Part shown: positions 1-8,627 of the stretch, piece after piece
How positions within the stretch are numbered: the stretch's first letter is position 1
Layout: the number at the start of each line of letters is the position of its first letter
NCBI GenBank assembly: GCA_032718475.1
Contig: JAUCBJ010003621.1
Span: 1-30,273, forward strand
Source of the DNA: Nemertoderma westbladi
Lineage: Eukaryota > Xenacoelomorpha > Nemertodermatida > Nemertodermatidae
Direction: 5' to 3'
DNA: 30,273 nt
Made by a program: the position numbers and the translations under genes
The notes under the pieces: model-generated
What the model saw: the letters and a program-made list of their open reading frames with translations, nothing else
Told to the model about the DNA's origin: nothing
Databases searched by the model: none

Positions 1-2
1 AA

Positions 3-25
3 ACGTCTGTCCTTATCTGATCTGA
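3..25 (+). repeat. Left end of a 5.3-kb inverted-repeat pair
   Basis: The sequence acgtctgtccttatctgatc plus three more bases is the exact reverse complement of 5257-5279. The similarity continues inward with an indel: both ends carry further tctga/tctgat repeats, and the right end has an extra ~10 bp. This looks like a terminal inverted repeat of a mobile element. The window starts only two bases outside it, so no target-site duplication can be checked on this side. Confidence 0.6.
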
Positions 26-64
26 CAGCATCTGATCTTATAACCAATCAGGAGAAAGGGTATT

Positions 65-91
65 ATTTACCTAACTGTCTGTTAGGTAAAT
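65..91. repeat. Perfect 11-bp inverted repeat (hairpin)
   Basis: The arms atttacctaac (65-75) and gttaggtaaat (81-91) are perfect reverse complements around the 5-base loop tgtct. The hairpin sits just inside the left end of the 1-5279 segment. Subterminal palindromes are common in TIR elements. No transcript or terminator role can be read from it. Confidence 0.6.
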
Positions 92-680
92 AGCCAATAG
101 CTGAATAGGGGATCACGTTTCACGTTGCCTTTTTATGTATCAGTATCATCATATGACGTAGCAGTACAGGCATACCGGTATGCATCTAACGCACAAAGGC
201 ATATTATTATATATTAAAAATGCGATATAGGATGAAGGATTCCGGGTATGAAGGTTGTGATTGTCCCAGCAAAGATTGATAGTTTCAGATGTAAACAACT
301 TTCGTAGATTTAGTTGGTGTTGAAACATTAAACATTTATTAAAAACAATACAGCCTTTGCTGCAATATTTTCGTAAATCTTTCTTGTTAATAGTTATCAT
401 TATTAATAGTTAAAGTTAATTATATTAATTAATTAATATTATTAATTAAGTAATGATACTTATTAATACATTACATTTAAAATATTTATTGTTTGTTTGT
501 TACGCTAAAACAGCTAAAGGGAAGGCAGGAAGGGGTATCTCTCTAGGCCTACTGTGTAGTGTGTATATGACGAAACACTTAACATACCCCATATTGTCAG
601 CTGATACAGTGGAGTTTATACTCAGACGATGAAGGAATATGGGAAGGTGGATGGGAATGTGGGAATTAATAAACGCTGTT
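92..680. other. AT-rich stretch without a recognisable gene
   Basis: I see no conserved protein, RNA gene or long repeat here. Positions about 401-480 are an attaattaatt-type low-complexity run. Short open frames on both strands encode no recognisable domain and appear to be chance ORFs. Confidence 0.5.
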
Positions 681-870
681 GTTACCTTCCAATTGAAGGA
701 AAAGAGCAGGTTACAGCGGCTGTAATTTCGAACCAAAACAATAAACGACGTTTTACCTACAAATTGAGGGAAAGGAGCAGGTTACCCAGACAGGGTTTTC
801 TAACCAAAACAATAAACGATTTTGTTACCTACCAATTGAGGGAAAGGAGAATATGTTACCGCGGCAGCTT
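681..870. repeat. Short tandem repeat, ~72-bp unit, 2.6 copies
   Basis: Units start at about 681, 752 and 824. Each begins with (g/t)ttacctNc(a/c)aattgaNgg, then aaaggagcaggttac, and the first two end with aaccaaaacaataaacga. The third copy is truncated. The closing motif and the agcaggttac motif recur at 20819-20884, and the closing motif alone recurs in the interspersed family at 4909, 6689 and 8034. The tandem is therefore built from a dispersed repeat. A 95-codon open frame across it is repeat-driven and not a gene. Confidence 0.75.
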
Positions 871-1176
871 GTTTACACCCACCTTCTTACTAACCGTCCG
901 ACTGACTGATCAATAGAAATAACAGAAACGACCAATTTTACCCGGTTGCTATAAAATAGTCACCCTTTTGCTAGGGAAGTAGTCAATTTTTTGGTACACA
1001 GGCTCAGATTAATCTACACATTTTTTTTTTTACATATAAAGTGACATTTTCATGCTTTTGTCCGGTAATTAACGATTTTGACCTTAAGCGACCCCACTAT
1101 ACAGTATTATAGGTTAGGCTAAATGTTGCCATTTTACTTTGTAGTACCTATTTTTTAATTAATCATAACTTTGACA

Positions 1177-1273
1177 CATAATACCAAATACACCTACTAC
1201 CTCATATACATAGCATTACAAAGACTATATACCTGTACTTTTAGTGAGGTTTTCTAAATTTGATGTCACTACT
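1177..1273. repeat. 97-bp direct repeat flanking the LINE fragment (copy 1)
   Basis: It starts cataataccaaatacacc, ends gatgtcactact, and matches 3036-3132 at the same length with about three substitutions. The two copies exactly bracket 1274-3035, which carries the reverse-transcriptase relic. The repeat is either a long target-site duplication or the shared 3' end of two head-to-tail element copies. Confidence 0.85.
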
Positions 1274-3035
1274 AGGATCGGCATGCTGCATTGCAGCTGC
1301 ATTTTTAAGAATGCTGTGCCGGCTTATCGAAAAAATTGCACCGCCACAACTCCCATCACCCATGACATTTGCTAGATAATCCGCATCTTCAAGGCCAGTG
1401 TCCTTTAAGATGCGTCTCAAGAAAGTCATGGGCTGTCCACCATGCTTATTCACTCCATGAGGCTGCCAAAGTACAAGATTATGCACTGGCTGGTCCTCAC
1501 GGCGAAAGCAATGTCCTGCAAAGCGAAGGCGATTTTGTTCTAGTGTCAAGCTTGGGGGAACCAATGAGACATCTCCAATGTTATATAGTGTCTGGTTGGA
1601 GATGTGTGTATTCTACTTGACACAATAAACCCGGCGTAGCATTCTTGTGAATGTGCCATCCAGAGATTTGGTGTCCTCAGCAGTTAGAGCACAGCATGGA
1701 CTCCCATAGAGGAGTACTGGAACTACTGCTGCTCTAAATAATCGGACCTTAAGTTTCCGATTAATTCTCGGTGACTTCCAAATCCTGGAAAGCCTATTCA
1801 AGGCTGCCCATGCCTTTCCCTTACGTATTCGAAGGTCCTCACCTGACTTCCGGATCCATGATCCCAGGTAACATAAGTCATCCACATGCTCAAGCATAGC
1901 ATCTTTTGAGCTTATGCTCATCCGATCAGAGACTTGCTGAGGACTTTCAAAGTTAACAGTCAAAATTTTGGTCTTTCTGGGGTTAATAAAAAGACCAACA
2001 CTAGAAGCAGCATGTTCTAATGAGCTGAGGAGCCGTTGGGCTCCCTCTAGTGATTCTGAGAGTACTCCTAAGTCATCAGCAAAGTTTAGATCAGTTAGGT
2101 ACTTGGCAGGATTTCCTCGACTTCTGGAGCCAGTAGGTGGAGTTATCATCACCCCATCATCATTATGATGATCTAAGGACATGCGTAGAACATGAAGATT
2201 GTATAGCTTTGCAGCAATCGAGATCAATGAGATTCCCCGAAAAGAACCATAGAGTGTTAGGTTGCCCTTCTTGGGAACTGGCACCAACTTATTTGTTTTC
2301 ATTTCTTGTGGGACTCTTGTTGTTCGGTACATGTCTACTATGATGGGATAGATGAGCTTTAAACACTCAGGTATTTTAAAGACCTCAGGGGGGACACCAT
2401 CTACTCCACTGGCACGATTGGTCTTAATGCTCTTTGCAGCAGCCTTCACTTCTGCAAAGGAGATATCACCAATGGGAATATCTGGGAGTACAGACTCAGA
2501 CACTTTTACTTCTATAAAGTTATCAGGCAATATTGATCTGAATCTATAAAGTTATCAATTATTGAGGAGCTTTTTAAAGTGGGCCTTCCAACCATTGGGG
2601 CGATCGGCTGGTGATTCAGCCTTAACCTTGGTGGTTGGTTGGCTTTTTCGACCAGTAAGCAAGTTGATTGATCTCCATGCCTGGGATGATTGCCTGCTGT
2701 TGTCGGCATCATTGATGGCGTCAACCTGTTGGTTTATTAGCTCCTGTAGTTTAACAGAGTACTGCCTGTTCAGGGATCTCGATGCAGCCTTAACTGCATT
2801 CTTGGTCGCTGTAGTCTGTTTGAGTCGGGACTCTTTCTGCGCCTTGTAGAGGTCATTTCGGCACTTATGAATTTTGTTGTCAGTCCAGGGGGCCCGTTTC
2901 CTGTTTCGAGGGTATACAGGAACTGTTTCTGCAGCTGCAAACTTAACTGCATCTGTGAAGGCAGTATAGCCCTCGCAGTGATCTGCCGCCTCAGAGGCAA
3001 GAACCTCATACCTGTTGCTCAGATGTAGTGTGAAG
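1274..3035 (-). pseudogene. Non-LTR (LINE) retrotransposon relic: broken reverse transcriptase
   Basis: Read on the minus strand, pieces of one LINE ORF2-type protein follow in order. At about 3030-2555 is the linker before the reverse transcriptase (APWTDNKI, AWRSINLLTGRKS, WKAHFKKLL). At 2530-1613 is the reverse transcriptase, with TNRASGVDGVPPEV, LVPVPKKGN, FRGISLIS and the catalytic FADD at residues 150-153. After it come the thumb-like RLFRAAVVPVLLYGS, and in another frame (about 1610-1300) the C-terminal LRFAGHCFRREDQP and LVLWQPHG tail. Frame changes fall near 2540 and 1612. Between AKLYN (residue 111) and LHVLRMSLDHHN roughly 100 residues of finger and palm are missing, including the motif with the first catalytic aspartate. 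The endonuclease is absent, so the element is 5'-truncated. It cannot be active. I do not assign a clade. Confidence 0.9.
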
Positions 3036-3132
3036 CATAATACCAAATACACCTACTACCTCATATAAATAGTATTACAAAGACTATATACCTGTACTTT
3101 TAGTGAGGTTTTCTAAATTTGATGTTACTACT
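3036..3132. repeat. 97-bp direct repeat flanking the LINE fragment (copy 2)
   Basis: This is the second copy of the repeat at 1177-1273, same orientation and length. It begins immediately after the point where LINE protein homology stops (near 3027, residues LSNRYEV). Nothing LINE-like follows on the far side (3133 onward). Confidence 0.85.
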
Positions 3133-3311
3133 GTACAGCTTGCTACGGGTGAAAATGTGGTGCATACAGTAAGTATACAGTCAGACAGTAGTTTAGGTTA
3201 GTAATGTACACGAAGTGGGGCCTTCGCGCAGCACGTGAAATGAGTTAATGCTAAGTATCAACTCGAAAGGATTATAAAAACATAGGAGAAGATTTTCCCG
3301 GAAAACGTTAA
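3133..3311. other. Intervening sequence with a fragment of a dispersed repeat
   Basis: There is no gene here. Positions 3208-3235 (ggggccttcgcgcagcacg core) are, in reverse orientation, the closing segment of the direct repeats that end at 12210 and 13178. This marks a third, mostly deleted copy of that family. The rest is unremarkable. Confidence 0.6.
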
Positions 3312-4210
3312 CCCTCTAGCGGGAGACTGGGTAACTGAAGAAGGAAGGATTAGTTTCCCTACAAAGCCACATCCTATGGTCTATTACATATCTACCAAGT
3401 TTCCGATTGACGGATCATAAATAACGAAATGTTGGAAGGTTTTCACTTTCATACATTTAGCCCTCTAGCGGCATATTAAAGAACTACGGATCGATCACCT
3501 TCCTCACAAAGACGAGGCATGTGGTCTAGTACATACCGGTACTGTATATTCCAAAATTCAGCTTAAATAGATTAAGATCAAGGAATTCGCAAAGGTTATC
3601 ACTTTCCTACATTTCGCCCTCTAGCGGCAGACTCGAAAACTCCGGACCGATTACTGTCCACACAAAGACTTAGGATGTCTTCTAGTACATATATGACAAG
3701 TTTCAGCGTAATCAGATCATAAACAACTAAATGGAAGAATAATTTCACATTCGGGACATTTCGCCCTCTAGCGGCAGACTGGAGAACTGCAGACAGATTA
3801 GCCTCCTTTGAAATTTACAGCTAATGGTCTAGTACATACTTCCCAAGTTTCAGCTTAAACGGATTAAAAGCAAAGAAATGGGTGGCCATTTAATGTTTAG
3901 ACATGTGGCCCTCTAGCGGGAGACTGGAAAACTTCGGACCGATTACAATCCACACAAAGACTCAGGATGTCATCTAGTACATATATGACAAGTTTCAGCG
4001 TAATCAGATCATAAACAACTAAATGGAAGAATAATTTCACATTCGGGACATTTCGCCCTCTAGCGGCAGACTGGAGAACTGCAGACAGATTAGCCTCCTT
4101 TGAAATTTACAGCTAATGGTCTAGTACATACTTCCCAAGTTTCAGCTTAAACGGATTAAAAGCAAAGAAATGGGTGGCCATTTAATGTTTAGACATGTGG
4201 CCCTCTAGCG
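3312..4210. repeat. ~146-bp satellite, about six units, with a CTCF-like motif per unit
   Basis: The block ccctctagcgg occurs at 3312, 3461, 3617, 3764, 3909, 4056 and 4201, with spacings of 145-156 bp. Units share later landmarks: ggtctagtacata, caagtttcagc and a cattt stretch before the next block. Units starting at 3764 and 4056 appear identical for about 145 bp, and those at 3617 and 3909 are close relatives. The last part of the array is therefore a 292-bp dimer repeat. Reverse-complemented, the block gccgctagagggc matches the published CTCF consensus CCASYAGRKGGC at 11 of 12 positions. CTCF binding is inference only. I see no coding sequence. Confidence 0.9.
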
Positions 4211-4336
4211 GGAGACCATTGCACTGATGGTGTCTGAAAGTCTCTCAAAAATCTCAACTTTTGCTCATATTGATACCTACAAATTTTCAACTTGGCAGCT
4301 TTGAATCCGACAAAGTTATTAGCATGTCAAAATCGT

Positions 4337-4405
4337 AACGACGACGACAACGACGACGACGACAACGACGACGACGACAACGACGACGACGACGACGACG
4401 ACAAC
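4337..4405. repeat. (GAC)n microsatellite with regular AAC interruptions
   Basis: This is a run of gac triplets broken by caac at near-regular intervals, about 69 bp long. It follows directly after the 146-bp satellite and a short unique stretch. It is a simple repeat with no sign of coding. Confidence 0.9.
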
Positions 4406-4761
4406 TATTTGCATAAATTGACCCACCCCCTAACAGTGTCAATTCGCTAAGGCTCCGCCAACTTCGTGGCTCGCCCCACAGTAATGTAAATATTGCTATT
4501 TTATTTTGTAGTACTTTTTTTTAATTAATCATCGCTTTCTCGCTAAGTCCGCAGACCAAATAGGTACCAGTCTGCCACTTCCAGTCAGCCAGTCAGTATA
4601 GTGACGTAAATACGAATTTATGACAATAACTTGCTAAACTTTCTGAACTTCGGTTCGGTTTCGGTTCGGTTTGGTCCGAAGTTGGCACTGCTTCAGTTCG
4701 GTTCGGTTCGGCCCCATAAAGTGCCTTCTGTTGAACCCTAATAATATCGACCAATAAAAAA
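4406..4761. other. Gene-free stretch with duplicated segment and ttcgg simple repeat
   Basis: Positions about 4493-4537 (ttttgtagtact, ttttaattaatcat) resemble 1127-1165, a second copy of a short segment found earlier in the composite. Positions about 4649-4712 hold irregular ttcggttcgg repeats. Short ORFs here are repeat artefacts. Confidence 0.5.
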
Positions 4762-5072
4762 TCGACCGAAAAGTGAAATCCTGGTATTCTTTACATGGGC
4801 GAAGAATACCAAACTTTAAGCCGTTATATTTCACTTTGCAGTTACCCCCATGTGAAGAATACCAGGTTTTCACCAAAAACACAGGTTACAGAACGGCTGA
4901 ATATAACCAAAACAATAAACGAATTAGTATATTTACAGGTTATAAGACATAAATACTGTAAGCTCTATAATACACTCAATAAAGATAAATTAAAAAAGAA
5001 TTAAAATCTTCATAAATAAAATTCCAGTAAAAGTCGACCGAAAAGTGAAATCCTGGTATTCTTCACATGGGC
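4762..5072. repeat. Interspersed repeat, copy 1, bounded by 39-bp direct repeats
   Basis: Direct repeats starting tcgaccgaaaagtgaaatcc lie at 4762-4800 and 5034-5072, with one mismatch. Between them on the plus strand is a repeat (gaagaatacca, tatatttcactttgcagtta, gaagaataccaggttttcac, aaccaaaacaataaacga) that recurs at 6569-6745 and 7921-8070. The bounding direct repeats contain the reverse complement of the gtgaagaataccagg motif. The locus is therefore built from both orientations of one family. No protein is encoded. Confidence 0.75.
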
Positions 5073-5256
5073 CGGCACCAAAATTTGGCACCAGCCGCTA
5101 AAAACAAATTTAAGATTTCTAGCTTATTTTATTTGAATTCCTTTTAGTTCGTTTCAGTTCGTCTTTTAGTTAGTATCGTTAGTTTCAGAGCGGGAGGTGT
5201 TATATTGACCCCCCCCGACCCATTGTGCGCAATGTGTCAGATACCGTCAGATCAGA

Positions 5257-5279
5257 TCAGATCAGATAAGGACAGACGT
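5257..5279 (-). repeat. Right end of the 5.3-kb inverted-repeat pair
   Basis: This is the exact reverse complement of 3-25. It is preceded by several tandem atcag units, which extend the terminal region. Sequence beyond 5280 is unrelated to sequence before position 3 as far as the two visible bases show. Confidence 0.6.
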
Positions 5280-5356
5280 CTTAGCCCTCCTACAGACCAC
5301 TGCTGTACGGGTCCTACTAAAAACCGCAATTTACCGCAACTAATTGTCATTTTCAA

Positions 5357-5438
5357 GCAGCCTCATGGTCTAGTCTGCTAGTGGTGACAACCTTAGGCTT
5401 CCACGTAGGAGGACCTGGTTCGATCCCTTGACCAGGCA
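5357..5438 (+). repeat. tRNA-derived SINE-like half (plus orientation)
   Basis: It has a box A-like tggtctag followed by ctagtggt, and a perfect box B-like ggttcgatccc at 5417-5427, at tRNA-like spacing. The acceptor and T stems do not pair properly (cctgg against ccttg). I therefore read it as a decayed tRNA-derived segment and not a working tRNA. Confidence 0.5.
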
Positions 5439-5637
5439 ATGCTGTTTTTGTAGTGTTTTAAAAACGTCAATGCTGTAATGTTGTAATGCTGTAATGTGAT
5501 CAATATACAACCAATATATGTTAACATATTAGACTGTTAGAGGGTCCTACGAATTAGGCCTATCCCAAAATAGTATTTTGGTTTGGGGAAATTCGTAGGA
5601 CCGTTTTTAAAACACTGCACAAACAGAAAACAGTGCT

Positions 5638-5716
5638 ACATGGTCAAGGCAGCAAGGGATCGAACATGGGCCTCTCCTAATTAGAAGCCCAGGAATTTCT
5701 CCACTAGGACCATGCA
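5638..5716 (-). repeat. tRNA-derived SINE-like half (minus orientation)
   Basis: On the minus strand it reads catggtcctagtgg, an anticodon-arm-like section, then gttcgatccc (5656-5665 on the plus strand, reversed). The outer catggtc / gaccatg pair is a perfect 7-bp stem over 76 nt, but it overlaps box A, so it is not a standard acceptor stem. It is a diverged inverted relative of 5357-5438. Confidence 0.5.
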
Positions 5717-5819
5717 GCTGCTTGAAAATAACAACTAGTTGCGGTAAATTGCGTTTAGTTGCGGTAAGTTGCGGTAAATTGCGGTTTTTATTAGGACCGC
5801 GGCCAAACTACTGCTGTAC

Positions 5820-6384
5820 TGCTTCTTTCCTTATTCCAAATGATTCTATTCTATTCTAAATGGTTCTTTTTTTTTACTTTAATTTTATCCGTTCTTTTTT
5901 TAATCATCGATGATTTTTATTATTTTTTTTTTTATAAAAAGCGTATTGTAAATTAATTTGTATCGTATTTAACAGTTTAATGTAAAAACTATCGTAAAAA
6001 CCTAAAATTTTTAATTAATTATTTTTAATCTCGAATTATAATTGCATGTTTTTATTGTGGGCCCTATACTGTATATTATTGTCTTAACTACAGTAGTTGT
6101 CTTTTAGTATTTTTATTTGGAATGTTTTTTTGTGAATTCCACCATGTTTGTGTTATTACCTTTGGTGGTCTCCCTCAATTATTGTTTCATTTCTTAATAA
6201 TATTTGTTAATAAATAAAAAAAATAAATAAATGATACAGTACCGGTACTGCTCCCTGTACTGCATATGATGTATCATTTATTGCTCTGGCAGTCTGGTTA
6301 GAAAAGCCTGCCTTTCATGGCCATTGGTTTTTATACTGTATGAAACTCGCTGGTTACAGTACCTGCAGTAGTGGCGGCCTCCTA
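5820..6384. other. AT-rich gene-free stretch
   Basis: It contains long t-runs near 5866-5935, aataaa repeats near 6210-6232 and no conserved protein. The poly(A)-signal-like aataaa clusters lie in a low-complexity context and are not attached to any gene I can identify. Confidence 0.5.
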
Positions 6385-6561
6385 ATTAAAACTGTCATAT
6401 GTAACCCCAACCCTAAAGTCATAATCAAAGAAATTTAGCGGAATTTCTGACATTATTGCCATTAACAGATTAACGCCCTTCGGGCACAGCTGGCAATTAT
6501 GTCAGAAATTCCACTAAATTTCTTTGATTATGACTTAGTGTTATGATTATACAGTTTTAAT
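6385..6561. mobile_element. 177-bp near-palindromic MITE
   Basis: The ends attaaaactgt (6385-6395) and acagttttaat (6551-6561) are perfect reverse complements. Pairing resumes as a long arm: agtcataatcaaagaaattt onward at 6417-6461 pairs with 6491-6535 with few mismatches. The central loop is about 29 bases and contains the small hairpin cgcccttcgggc. This full-length foldback without coding capacity is typical of MITEs. No clear target duplication is visible. Confidence 0.85.
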
Positions 6562-6568
6562 GGCCCGT

Positions 6569-6745
6569 GAAGAATACCAGACTTTCTGCCGTTATATTTC
6601 ACTTTGCAGTTACCCCCATACCCATATATACTGATATAAGAATACCAGGTTTTCACCAAAACCACAGGTTACAGAAGGGCTGAATTTAACCAAAACACTA
6701 AACGAATTAGTATATGTACAGATTATAAGACAGAAATAATTTATA
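6569..6745 (+). repeat. Interspersed repeat, copy 2
   Basis: This is the same family as 4762-5072 and 7921-8070: gtgaagaataccagactttc, tatatttcactttgcagtta, aagaataccaggttttcacc, aaacgaattagtatatgtac. It carries an insertion relative to copy 3 (cccatatatactgatat) and directly abuts the MITE that ends at 6561. Confidence 0.8.
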
Positions 6746-7206
6746 ATAACAGAATAAAAGTAAAGAAATAAAAGTTTTAATTATGGTTGGAGCCTATGAC
6801 CAGCAACTAACCCTTACCAAAATAATAAACCAAACCATCTTTACAAGAATATGGTTATGATAGGTCTATGACAGCATGGCAGTCTGTACCGGTAACTGTC
6901 TGACTAAAGTATAAATAAGTAAGAATAAGTGCAACTTTACCAACCTTGCACTTTAAGCAGTGCTTAAAAGTGCAACCTGAAACTGCCTTGAGCCCTGTAT
7001 CGCTGTATGGTGCCCTGGTATCGCTGCGCTGATTATTTGTAGTATAGTTTTGTAGTAGTCCTTGGTCAGTTGGTACTGGTACTGTATTGTTAATAACGGA
7101 ATGTTGCTCCAGTGCTCAGGTCTGTAATTTATTGTAATTGTAATAGACACTCCAACTCCAAATAACTGCACGACAAGTAAAAATGCATGTAACTGCACTC
7201 CAGGTT
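6746..7206. other. Gene-free stretch
   Basis: I see no conserved protein, RNA or repeat beyond short simple motifs. The small open frames on the minus strand have no recognisable domain. Confidence 0.45.
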
Positions 7207-8627
7207 ATTGCAGTAGGGTGCATGTAAAGAGCGGACTGGCGGACTACGGACTGGGGATTGCCAAAATCCGCGCGGTCAATTTGAATTATCGACTTCCAAA
7301 CTAAGAATCCGCTCTTTGTTGTCTGGACAAATGGCGGACTGAAGCCGGTAAATTGTAACCTGATTGGCTCAATCATTTACATAGGCTGAAGTTGAAAGGG
7401 AACTTAAAGAATGAATCATCCCATTGGCGTTTAAATGTTTACCATTGTGCAACACTGTAATACAGGAAATAATTATCCTATACAGTAATTACGTGGACTG
7501 TTGATTAAGGGGTAAGGGCCTACTATATAATCAACATTCTACGGATTTTCAGATTATTTATTTCAATAAATATTATTATATACTTCCTGCCTTTAGAGTT
7601 TATGTCACAGTTGTCTGTTCGCAAATATAAAAGAGCGAATATTCGGACATCCTAAGCGCAGGAGCTGGGGGAAGATCTTCTCTGTGCTGGGGGTAAGAGA
7701 GCGTAAGAAAAGGGGGAAGAGGGGCAAAGAAAAGGGGTGTGGATCTATAAATAAATAGCATCCAATAGGACGCATCTAATTACTGGCATTTAATTCTGTC
7801 CAAATTTTTATGACAGACTTAAAATGAAAACCACGAACACCTGATCGGCTAGTGCTTCTTTTAATGCTTTTTTAGTGTGGGCTGTGATATCCTACATATC
7901 TGACATACGATTAACTGGGCCCATGTGAAGTATACCAGACTTTCTGCCGTTATATTTCACTTTGCAGTTACCCCCATGTGAAGAATACCAGGTTTTCACC
8001 AAAAATACAGGTTACAGAAGGGCTGAATCTAACCAAAACAATAAACAAATTAGTATATGTACAGTATATGTCCAACCTCCCCCACCCCCCCCCCTTTTTT
8101 TGGACGACCCCAACGTAAAAACTTTTAATTTAAGTAACAAGCAAACAAGGAATATCTTTATAAGGTCGCGGTTCACACCTTTAAGCAATAAGCATAACTC
8201 TGCTTCGGCAGCAGAAGTACATACTACAGTAGTCCCAAAGTCTGCATCCAAAGTAGAGTTACGAATGAATCATGCTTAAAAGAGTGAACCGGCCTTAACC
8301 TGAGATATTTTAATGAAAGTTCAAGAGTTCTTCCTACTGCCTACATAATAGGTTTTCAAAATAATAGGTTTCCATCTCTGTGTCACAATGAAAACATTTA
8401 AAGCCAATAAGAGGATTCAAGAAAGTTCCCTTTGGGTCTCTATGTAAATGATTGAGTCAATCAGGTTAAAATTTTCTGGCTTCAGTCCGCCGTTTGTCCA
8501 GACAACAAAGAGCGGATTCTTACATTATAATGCTATAATTCAAATTGACCGCGCATATTTGGGCTTTTAATTGACAATCCGCAGTCCGTAGTCCGCAGTC
8601 CGCTCTTTACATGCACCCATTGCAGTA
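7207..8627. mobile_element. Long-TIR DNA transposon, non-autonomous, Mutator-like
   Basis: A 9-bp direct repeat attgcagta lies at 7207-7215 and 8619-8627 and brackets an element of 1403 bp (7216-8618). The element starts gggtgcatgtaaagagcgga and ends with the reverse complement. The inverted arms extend about 170 bp well conserved (to about 7386 and from about 8438) and are still recognisable to about 7450 and from about 8378. Shared landmarks include gcgcggtcaatttgaattat, gaatccgctctttgttgtct and caatcatttacatag. Long TIRs with 9-bp target duplications are characteristic of the MuDR/Mutator superfamily. The interior (about 7450-8378) has no transposase and contains a copy of the dispersed family at 7921-8070 plus a C/T-rich run near 8075-8101. 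The superfamily assignment is inference from structure. Confidence 0.88.
7921..8070 (+). repeat. Interspersed repeat, copy 3, nested in the long-TIR element
   Basis: This is the cleanest copy of the family. A ccatgtgaagNataccag motif occurs twice, about 50 bp apart, followed by ggttttcaccaaaaatacag, aaccaaaacaataaac and aattagtatatgtacag. Its position inside the TIR element shows nesting or capture. Confidence 0.8.

Larger units (their letters stand above)
5299..5819. mobile_element. Foldback/MITE-like element with inverted tRNA-like halves
   Basis: The left arm from 5310 (ggtcctactaaaaaccgcaa, then tttaccgcaacta, attttcaagcagc) is mirrored at the right end by gctgcttgaaaat, then tagttgcggtaaattgcg and tttttattaggacc ending at 5798. 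A second, internal inverted pair ggtcctacgaatt / aattcgtaggacc lies at about 5544-5602. A 10-bp direct repeat actgctgtac flanks the whole at 5299-5308 and 5810-5819 and may be a target duplication, although on the right it is 11 bp beyond the TIR end. There is no transposase, so the element is non-autonomous. Confidence 0.8.

Noticed and set aside
1368-2849. Plus-strand frames opposite the LINE relic
   Set aside because: They have no domain similarity, while the minus-strand frames give a clear reverse transcriptase.
4634-5004. Short frames over the ttcgg repeat and the dispersed repeat
   Set aside because: They are composed of simple repeat and interspersed-repeat sequence, and are not conserved as peptides in the other two copies of the family.
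5357-5716. Two functional tRNA genes
   Set aside because: Box B is good, but the acceptor and T stems do not pair and the anticodon arm is unclear. They also sit in a foldback element. Kept as SINE-like relics.
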